Assembly: GCA_031552195.1 (NCBI GenBank)
Contig: JAVBMT010000037.1
Span: forward strand, 1-11,182
Direction: 5' to 3'
Source: JAVBMP01 sp031552195
Lineage (GTDB): Bacteria; Desulfobacterota; Desulfovibrionia; Desulfovibrionales; Desulfovibrionaceae
DNA length: 11,182 nucleotides
A program made the position numbers and the translations under genes. Every line of letters starts with the position of its first letter. Within the stretch, counting starts at the first letter, position 1. The notes beneath the pieces were generated by a model. The model was given only the letters and a program-made list of their open reading frames with translations. It did no database searches and had not been told where the DNA came from. Below are positions 6,483 to 11,182 of the stretch, piece by piece.

Positions 6483-6833
6483 ATGGTCAAAACACTCGCC
6501 TGCATCAGCCTCGGAGCATCCGGCGGAGCGATTTTGCGCTGGGTTCTCGGGCTGGCGCTTAATTCCGTTTTCCCGGCGGTGCCCCTGGGCACGCTGGCGG
6601 CAAACCTTCTCGGCGGGCTGACGACGTTTTCCGCCTTTACAGCCGAAATCGGCACGCTTTTGCAGGAACAACGCGTTCTGGCGGCAACCGCCGCCGTTGC
6701 CGCGCATGTGTGCGGTTCTCTCGTTATGCTGTTCCTGGGAATGGGCACCTTCGCCCTGTTCAGGTTTTTTTTTCCGTTGAATGCGTGGCGTCAACGCGTT
6801 GTTCATCCGTGGAACGGCTGTGAAGAGGCTTGA
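6483..6833 (+). CDS. crcB: CrcB/Fluc-type fluoride channel with internal in-frame deletion
   Basis: The 116-residue product carries the two ends of CrcB, a small dual-topology membrane protein that lets fluoride leave the cell. The N-terminal helix has ISLGASGGAILRW and PLGTLAANLLG, and the third-helix motif GLTTFSAFTAEIGTLLQE matches the conserved GGxTTFSTFS element. In normal CrcB these are separated by about 35 residues holding the second helix and a loop. Here NLLG runs straight into GLTTFS at codons 44-46 (bases 6612-6620), with the frame kept. The C terminus has an additional hydrophobic stretch and a basic tail of about 25 residues. GGGGG at 6474-6478 supports the start. Losing one of four helices probably abolishes channel function. 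No fluoride riboswitch is visible upstream. Confidence 0.75.
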   Translation: MVKTLACISLGASGGAILRWVLGLALNSVFPAVPLGTLAANLLGGLTTFSAFTAEIGTLLQEQRVLAATAAVAAHVCGSLVMLFLGMGTFALFRFFFPLNAWRQRVVHPWNGCEEA

Positions 6834-6858
6834 CATCTTTGGCTGATAGGCGTTATGT
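6830..6858 (+). promoter_or_regulatory. Candidate promoter for the leader peptide and lyase unit
   Basis: A perfect -35 hexamer TTGACA at 6830-6835 overlaps the crcB stop codon. A weak -10, TTATGT or TATGTC, starts 17-18 bp downstream at 6853-6859. Transcription would begin near 6866, giving a short 5' end before the leader peptide at 6894, as in classical amino-acid attenuators. The weak -10 leaves room for an activator. Confidence 0.5.
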
Positions 6859-6893
6859 CTTCTACATAAATTTATGAGGAAAAGCGCAGAGAT

Positions 6894-6989
6894 ATGAAAC
6901 CTGTGAACGCCAGACGCAATGCCGCCGCCAGCGTGGCCGCGTATTATTACTACGAACCGGGACCTCTTGAGAGGAGTCTGGTCTTGTAG
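6894..6989 (+). CDS. Tyrosine-rich leader peptide (candidate attenuator sensor)
   Basis: A 31-residue ORF encodes MKPVNARRNAAASVAA, then YYYY, then EPGPLERSLVL. Four tyrosine codons in a row (TAT TAT TAC TAC, 6942-6953) are very unlikely by chance and copy the design of trp, phe and his leader peptides, in which ribosomes stall when the cognate charged tRNA is scarce. The ORF sits between a -35-like site and an antiterminator/terminator pair. Its stop (6987-6989) lies between the two arms of the proposed antiterminator. The ribosome site is modest: GAGGA at 6876-6880 is 13 nt away and AGAG at 6888-6891 is close. A 7-codon ORF starting at 6874 overlaps its ATG as ATGA, allowing coupling. The EPGP after the Tyr run could itself cause stalling. 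Confidence 0.75.
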   Translation: MKPVNARRNAAASVAAYYYYEPGPLERSLVL

Positions 6990-7026
6990 TTTGTTCTGAC
7001 AGGCCCATTCCTCGGTTTTCAAGAGG
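6959..7026 (+). promoter_or_regulatory. Antiterminator pairing that competes with the terminator
   Basis: CCTCTTGA (6963-6970) is perfectly complementary to TCAAGAGG (7019-7026), which includes the first six bases of the terminator's left arm. With a one-base bulge at 6962, GGG (6959-6961) can extend the pairing to CCC (7027-7029), and GAGGA (6971-6975) can pair with TCCTC (7009-7013). Alternatively CCTCTTGAGAGG (6963-6974) folds on itself. A ribosome held at the Tyr codons leaves this arm largely exposed, allowing antitermination; one at the stop codon covers it, allowing termination. Confidence 0.65.
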
Positions 7027-7066
7027 CCCCTTTACCGGATGCGTAAAGGGGCCTCTTCTTTTTTTC
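7021..7066 (+). terminator. Attenuator terminator upstream of the lyase gene
   Basis: A perfect 15-bp stem (7021-7035 with 7043-7057) and a 7-nt loop are followed by CTTTTTTTC, a very strong intrinsic terminator. It lies 31 nt after the leader-peptide stop and 30 nt before the lyase start codon, so all transcription from the upstream promoter must pass it. Confidence 0.92.
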
Positions 7067-7096
7067 ACTTTCAACCAGAAATCAGGAGCGGAAAAC

Positions 7097-8542
7097 ATGA
7101 GCCAGATCACATTTTTTGAAAACAGTTCCTTTCCCTTGGAAATGCACAAAGTGCGCATCGTGCAGAAACTGGAGCTGCCGCCCGTGGAAACCCGGCTGAA
7201 AGCAGTCCAGGCGGCGGGCAACAACACCTTTCTGCTGAAAAACGACAGCATTTTCCTGGACATGCTCACGGACAGCGGCGTTAACGCCATGAGCGACAGA
7301 CAGCTGGCGGCCATGATGCAGGCTGACGACAGCTACGCCGGGTCGATGAGCTTCGAGCGCCTGGCCGCGGCGGCGCGGAAGGTGTTCGGCAAGGAACTCA
7401 TCTTGCCGGTTCACCAGGGCCGGGCGGCGGAGAACATTTTGGCCGCCGTGTTCGTGAAACCCGGCTCTATCGTTCCCATGAACTACCACTTCACCACCAC
7501 CAAGGCGCACATAGGCCTGCGCGGCGGCACGGTGGTCGAGCTGATGAAAGAAGAGGGCTACAAACTTGAAAGCGGCGATCTTTTCAAGGGCGATATGGAC
7601 CTTGCGGCCCTGCGGGCTTTGCTGGAAGCGGAGCGCGGCAAGGTGCCTTTCGTGCGCATGGAGGCAGGCACCAATCTTGTGGGCGGGCAGCCCTGGTCGT
7701 TGGAAAACCTGGCCGGCGTAAGCGGAATATGCCGGGAATTCGGCGTGCCCCTGGTGCTGGACGCCTCCCTGCTGGCCGACAACCTCTATTTCATCAAGGT
7801 GCGCGAAGATTCCTGCCGGAACCTTTCCATCCGCGAGATAACCCTGCGCATTTCCGAACTTTGCGACATCATCTACTTTTCCGCCCGCAAACTGGGCTGC
7901 GCGCGCGGCGGCCTGATCCTTACCAATGACAGCAAGAGCTTCGGCATGATGCAGGAGCTGGTTCCCCTGTACGAGGGGTTCCTGACTTACGGCGGCATGT
8001 CTGTGCGTGAGATAGAGGCCCTGGCTGTAGGGCTGGAGGAAACCATGGATTTTGACATGATACGGCACGGGCCGGAATGCATAAGCTTCATGGTGGATGA
8101 ACTGGTCGCGCGCGGCATTCCTGTGGTCACGCCTGGGGGCGGCCTGGGCTGCCACCTGAACGCCAGGGCCTTTTTGCCCCATGTTCGGCAGGAGGAATTC
8201 CCGGCGGCCTCCCTGGCGGCGGCCTTGTTCATCGCCGGCGGGATACGCGGCATGGAGCGCGGCACGCTTTCCGAGGAACGCAACCCTGACGGTTCTGAAC
8301 ACCTGGCGGAGATGGAACTGGTGCGCCTGGCCCTGCCGCGCCGCGTCTTCACCGTTTCGCAAATAAAGTACGCGGTGGACAGGCTGCACTGGCTGTTTGT
8401 GAACCGTTCCCTGGTGGGTGGGCTGGAATGGGATGAAGAGCCTAAGATATTGCGCTTTTTCACAGGCAGGCTTAAGCCCGGCTCCAGCTGGCAGCAAGAT
8501 CTGGCCGCCAAGTTCAAAGCCGATTTCGGAGACAGCCTGTAA
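7097..8542 (+). CDS. Tyrosine phenol-lyase/tryptophanase-family PLP lyase, divergent
   Basis: A 481-residue beta-eliminating lyase of fold type I. The closest resemblance I see is to tyrosine phenol-lyase (TPL): MLTDSGVNAMSDRQ, SYAGS (Tyr80), HQGRAAEN (residues 106-113), HFTTTKAH, TNLVGGQP (Asn193), MERG (Arg388, TPL Arg381), LPRRVFT (Arg415, the carboxylate-binding Arg) and RFFTGRL. The PLP lysine is Lys265 in FSARKLG and the pyridine-nitrogen Asp is Asp222. Changes: the Arg after that Asp, in both TPL (DATR) and TnaA (DSAR), is Leu225; the Asp after the lysine (KKD) is Leu266; and the active-site His of GGHA is Leu350. TPL and TnaA make phenol or indole plus pyruvate and ammonia; here the substrate is open. 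AGGAG at 7084-7088 supports the start. It is preceded by a Tyr-codon attenuator. Confidence 0.88.
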   Translation: MSQITFFENSSFPLEMHKVRIVQKLELPPVETRLKAVQAAGNNTFLLKNDSIFLDMLTDSGVNAMSDRQLAAMMQADDSYAGSMSFERLAAAARKVFGKELILPVHQGRAAENILAAVFVKPGSIVPMNYHFTTTKAHIGLRGGTVVELMKEEGYKLESGDLFKGDMDLAALRALLEAERGKVPFVRMEAGTNLVGGQPWSLENLAGVSGICREFGVPLVLDASLLADNLYFIKVREDSCRNLSIREITLRISELCDIIYFSARKLGCARGGLILTNDSKSFGMMQELVPLYEGFLTYGGMSVREIEALAVGLEETMDFDMIRHGPECISFMVDELVARGIPVVTPGGGLGCHLNARAFLPHVRQEEFPAASLAAALFIAGGIRGMERGTLSEERNPDGSEHLAEMELVRLALPRRVFTVSQIKYAVDRLHWLFVNRSLVGGLEWDEEPKILRFFTGRLKPGSSWQQDLAAKFKADFGDSL

Positions 8543-8602
8543 CAGCCGAAGAACCTCCGGAACATTTCGCGGCATAAAATGTTCCGGAGGTTCTTCGGAC
8601 TG
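8543..8602. terminator. Long perfect inverted repeat between convergent genes, probable bidirectional terminator
   Basis: A 22-bp perfect stem (8546-8567 with 8577-8598) and a 9-nt loop start 4 nt after the lyase stop. CAG/CTG extends it outward across one bulged base. The ends of the stem are A/T-rich next to the loop, but no clear T-tract follows on either strand. Its position between convergent genes suggests transcript termination or 3'-end protection. The next gene's stop is 53 nt away. Confidence 0.7.
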
Positions 8603-8655
8603 TTCAAGCCGGCGGTTATATCCAAAGCGGCCGGACAACCGCATGGCCTTCGCGT

Positions 8656-9825
8656 TTATTCTTTTTTCCTTTTCAGGACCAGATAGGCCGCGGTTCCTAT
8701 GACCAGGCCCCAGAACGGCGCGCCCAGCCCGAGCAGGCTCATGCCGGAAGCGGTAGCCAGAAATGAGATGATTCCGGCTTCGATATTCTCGCTGTCTCTG
8801 AATATGCCGGTGAAGCCGGTGATGAAAGCGCCCACCAGGGCAAGCCCGGCCAGAACGGAGATAAATACCGGTGGCAGGGCGGCGAAAAGCGAAATAAGGG
8901 TTGTTCCGAACATGCCTACGCAGATGTAGAACACGCCGCACATGATTCCGGCCACATAACGCCGGGCCGGGTTTTCATGCGCCTCTTTCCCGGTGCAGAT
9001 GGCCGCCGTGAGCGAGGAAAGGTTGATGGCGTGCGAGCCGAACGGGGCGAACAGCATCGACGCCAGGCCGGTTACGGTCATAATGCCGTCGGATTTTACC
9101 TGATAGCCGGAAGAATGCAGCACCGCCATGCCGGAAATGTATTGCCCGGTCAGGGTGACCAGGGCCAGAGGCAGCCCTATGCCGAGAACGGCTGACCCTG
9201 ACCAGGCCGGCATGGTGAAAACAGGGGCGACCAGTTCAAGCCGGAAGCCTTCAAAGTGCATCGCCCCCGTGACCGCGCAGATTATAATGCCGAGCGCCAT
9301 CACCGCCGCCACCGCGTAGCGGGGCAGAACGCGCCTGCAAATAATGAAGCAGCCGAACATGGCCAGCCCGAGCAGCGGTCCGTCCTGAATGGACGTGAAC
9401 ACTTTCGCGCCGAAGCCGAACAAAATGCCCGCGAACATGCCCGAGCCGACTCCGTCCGGTATGCGGCGCATAATAGCGTCAAGCGTGCCGCTGAAGCCGA
9501 TTACGGTTATAATCGCGGCGCTCGCCAGGTAAGCTCCGACGGCTTCGGCTATGGGCACGCCCGGCAGCATGGTCACCAGCAAGGCAGCCCCAGGCGTTGA
9601 CCAGGCCGTAAGCACAGGCGTTTTCATGCGCCAGCTCAGCAGAATTCCCGTAATTCCGCTGCCGATGGAAACAGCCCAAATCCATGAGGAGGTCATCTCG
9701 CCGGAAAGTCCGGCCAGCTTGGCCGCCTGAAAAATAATCACGGCCGAACCGGCATACGAGACGATAACGGCCAAAAATCCGGCCACCGCGGCCGTGGCGG
9801 AAAAATCTTTCAAGAATTGCCTCAT
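8656..9825 (-). CDS. benE: BenE-family benzoate/proton symporter
   Basis: A 389-residue polytopic inner-membrane protein of the BenE/YdcO family, which imports benzoate with protons and belongs to the wider NAT/UraA-like fold. About 11-12 hydrophobic segments are visible. Conserved-looking stretches include KTPVLTAWSTPGAALL (family form xPILxAWSTPGAALL), the GVGSGMFAGILFGFG helix and MLFAPFGSHAINLSSLTAAI with ICTGKEAH. Length matches YdcO. I chose the ATG at 9825, preceded by AAGGA 7 nt away; an in-frame ATG at 9906 would add a 27-residue basic extension that I think is untranslated. It is convergent with the lyase gene. Both may deal with aromatic compounds, but no shared pathway can be shown and benzoate as substrate is inferred from the family. 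Confidence 0.88.
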   Translation of the reverse strand: MRQFLKDFSATAAVAGFLAVIVSYAGSAVIIFQAAKLAGLSGEMTSSWIWAVSIGSGITGILLSWRMKTPVLTAWSTPGAALLVTMLPGVPIAEAVGAYLASAAIITVIGFSGTLDAIMRRIPDGVGSGMFAGILFGFGAKVFTSIQDGPLLGLAMFGCFIICRRVLPRYAVAAVMALGIIICAVTGAMHFEGFRLELVAPVFTMPAWSGSAVLGIGLPLALVTLTGQYISGMAVLHSSGYQVKSDGIMTVTGLASMLFAPFGSHAINLSSLTAAICTGKEAHENPARRYVAGIMCGVFYICVGMFGTTLISLFAALPPVFISVLAGLALVGAFITGFTGIFRDSENIEAGIISFLATASGMSLLGLGAPFWGLVIGTAAYLVLKRKKE

Positions 9826-10208
9826 GCCCTTTCCTTCAAGCCAGATTTTTTTGGCGGTTTTACGTGCCTGCCCGGTTTTTTCAGAAGGCCGGAGGCCGCG
9901 TTTCATGTTTTTTTAAATACGGCGCGGAGTTCGCGCCGCGTTCACTTCAGAGGTTTCGGCCCTGCCCCGCCGCGCTGGGATATTGCTGCTTCTGCCTCTA
10001 AAATGTCTGGATATTGGCGGGAAAAGGAATGTTATACTTTTGCCGCATAAAGACAAGAGAGCTATCGCTGTTCAGCGCTTGCCCGCCGGCCGTATCGTAA
10101 TTGCCGATGAACACGGTATCAGCCTTGCCCAGGGGCTGTCTCTAAATAAATCTTTTGTCCAATATAGGTAAATTTTTGCTCAATGCGACAACTCCATTTT
10201 TTAGGCGG
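9826..10208. other. Intergenic region without a convincing gene
   Basis: A 7-bp GC hairpin CGGCGCG/CGCGCCG sits at 9920-9926 with 9932-9938 in the 5' region of benE. On the minus strand TTGTCT with TAACAT 16 bp downstream (about 10028-10055) is a weak promoter candidate for benE. From 10132 the sequence GGGGCTGTCTCTAAATAAA resembles terminal inverted repeats of several insertion-sequence families, and composition turns AT-rich to about 10200, but no partner repeat or transposase is seen. A plus-strand frame from 9983 to 10171 has no ribosome site or recognisable product. Confidence 0.4.
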
Positions 10209-10253
10209 AAATAAGCGTGGCCCTCATCAAATTGGTGAGGGCCACGCTTATTT
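10209..10253 (-). terminator. Intrinsic terminator of the 269-residue ORF
   Basis: An 18-bp perfect stem pairs 10209-10226 with 10236-10253 around a 9-nt loop. The dyad is flanked by AAATAA/TTATTT, so on either strand the stem ends in a U-rich arm. It lies 16 nt after the stop of the minus-strand gene ending at 10270 and most likely terminates it. It could also stop plus-strand transcripts. Confidence 0.8.
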
Positions 10254-10269
10254 GCTATGCTGAATCAGG

Positions 10270-11079
10270 CTATGCGTTTGATAACCCTGAATTACTATCG
10301 CTTATAAGTTGCTCTAAAGAGTAATATAACTCGGCCCCTGTCTTTGTTTTTGCATAATCGACAGCGGCCGCGTGAAATTCTTCAAGGCTCATGCCGGCTG
10401 CCACGGCCATTTCCGGCAGGCCCCACATAGCGCTTCCTTTAGGCCTGGCCGGCATGTTCAGCCCTTTTTCCGACCATCTGGCAGGCAGGGGCTGCTGTTC
10501 AGCCCATTCCGTAGCCGCTTTTTCCAAGTCTGCACCATATTTATCAGGTGACGCTTCAAATGCGGCGAACATGGGTTCAAGTTCGCCGCTCAAAAGCTGT
10601 GAACCCAGAGTGTAATTCCTGACTTCAACCTCAAAGGCCAGGTCTTCCCTGCTCAACGGCTCGTTCCAGCCGTGTTCTGTAAGTTCGTTGCGCATGAGGG
10701 TGAGCTGGTTGCACTCCGCAGCGCCCTCCGCCGTATAAAGGTTGCATTTCCTGATTTCAGCGCTTAGTTCATCATAAAGTTTTTTGTTTTCTTCGGTCAG
10801 GGGTAAATTTATTACCTGTTCCCCTTCTTCCATACGCCTCTTGGCTTCGGCTATCGCCTCTTCAGAGGCGCGGGAAACCAGGAGGGCGCCGGTGGATTTT
10901 CTCACAGCAGGGCCTGATATAGCCACTGTAACCGCCGGGCCGGAGGAAGGGCTGTTCGCGCCCGGTACGCTCTGTTGCGAAGCTGCGTAGGCGGTGTCCC
11001 TTGCCTTGGAGGTTGCGGCCGTCCGCATCAGCCGCTGGGCTACGTCGGTATCTCCGAGATTTAAATATACTCCGCTCAT
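10270..11079 (-). CDS. Hypothetical protein, 269 residues, unrecognised
   Basis: I do not recognise this protein. It has no signal peptide or membrane helix. Residues about 1-35 look amphipathic (NLGDTDVAQRLMRTAA), residues 36-62 are a low-complexity Ser/Ala/Pro/Gly linker, residues about 70-150 are charged and helix-prone (ASEEAIAEAKRRMEEGEQV, LYDELSAEIRKCNLYTAEG) with two cysteines at about 113 and 125, and the C-terminal part is acidic and alanine-rich. The overall make-up suggests a soluble, mostly helical protein with a flexible N-terminal linker. AGGAG 8 nt before the ATG is a strong ribosome site; an ATG six bases earlier stops at once. It has its own promoter and terminator, so it is probably monocistronic and expressed. 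Confidence 0.75.
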   Translation of the reverse strand: MSGVYLNLGDTDVAQRLMRTAATSKARDTAYAASQQSVPGANSPSSGPAVTVAISGPAVRKSTGALLVSRASEEAIAEAKRRMEEGEQVINLPLTEENKKLYDELSAEIRKCNLYTAEGAAECNQLTLMRNELTEHGWNEPLSREDLAFEVEVRNYTLGSQLLSGELEPMFAAFEASPDKYGADLEKAATEWAEQQPLPARWSEKGLNMPARPKGSAMWGLPEMAVAAGMSLEEFHAAAVDYAKTKTGAELYYSLEQLISDSNSGLSNA

Positions 11080-11135
11080 GGCATGCTCCTTTGGGAAAAA
11101 TATTCCTGGTGCTATGAAGCATGCAGCTTATGTGC

Positions 11136-11163
11136 CAAATATAGGAAATGAATATTAAGTCAA
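11136..11163 (-). promoter_or_regulatory. Candidate promoter of the 269-residue ORF
   Basis: On the minus strand TTGACT (11163-11158) is followed after 16 bp by TATTTG (11141-11136) in an AT-rich patch, giving a start near 11129 and a 5' leader of about 50 nt. A good -35 and a fair -10. Nothing else is visible between 11080 and the window end. Confidence 0.5.
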
Positions 11164-11182
11164 AATCGGCGTCATCTGTGTA

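Noticed and set aside
6834..7096. TnaC-type leader for the lyase
   Set aside because: There is no peptide with the TnaC pattern (a single critical Trp with Pro before the stop) and no Rho-type layout. The leader has a Tyr run and an intrinsic terminator instead.
7082..8941. 619-codon open frame on the minus strand
   Set aside because: Antisense to the lyase gene and running into benE in another frame. The product is rich in H, R, Q and A with no recognisable motif, a typical mirror of a GC-rich gene.
9826..9906. 27-residue basic N-terminal extension of BenE
   Set aside because: The internal ATG at 9825 has AAGGA upstream and gives the usual family length, beginning just before the first helix.
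1..11182. CRISPR array, rRNA, complete tRNA, or a hydrogenase structural gene (hydA)
   Set aside because: No regularly spaced repeats, no rRNA-like sequence, no complete cloverleaf and no H-cluster-binding cysteine motifs were seen on either strand.

Overview
The window most resembles chromosome from a strictly anaerobic, fairly GC-rich Gram-negative bacterium. A gut or sediment Desulfovibrionaceae-like Thermodesulfobacteriota is my best guess, from the [FeFe]-hydrogenase maturation genes, the HigA-type antidote and the base composition, but no rRNA or other lineage marker is present and confidence in the taxon is low.

Left end (1-1583): a mobile, mosaic region. A HigA-type antitoxin cut by the window edge is followed by a 23-nt stretch that looks like the 3' end of a tRNA-Ser, including CCA, then a strong terminator. 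I read this as an attachment-site scar. Next is an AT-rich fosX (fosfomycin epoxide hydrolase) with all key residues, then a decayed C-terminal piece of a large serine recombinase. Together they suggest import of a resistance gene from a Firmicutes-type element.

Middle (1584-6010, minus strand): an apparent operon in the order TM1266-type regulator, hydG, hydF, hydE, encoding three proteins that build the H-cluster of [FeFe] hydrogenase. No hydrogenase structural gene lies in the window. The operon has a candidate promoter and a roughly 300-nt structured leader with an intrinsic terminator before the first gene. A distal leader segment can pair perfectly over 9 bp with the terminator arm, so the operon is probably controlled by transcription attenuation.

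6011-6833 (plus strand): a decayed patch with the C-terminal remnant of a major facilitator transporter and a crcB-like fluoride channel gene carrying an in-frame internal deletion of about 35 codons.

6830-8602 (plus strand): the most interesting unit. A promoter-like site is followed by a 31-codon leader peptide with four consecutive tyrosine codons, mutually exclusive antiterminator and terminator hairpins, and a 481-residue divergent homologue of tyrosine phenol-lyase/tryptophanase. It reads as a tyrosine-sensing ribosome-mediated attenuator in front of a PLP lyase that keeps the Schiff-base lysine but lacks other conserved active-site residues. A perfect 22-bp inverted repeat closes the unit.

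Right end (8656-11182, minus strand): a BenE-type benzoate/proton symporter gene convergent with the lyase, about 440 bp without a convincing gene, and an unrecognised 269-residue protein with its own promoter and terminator.
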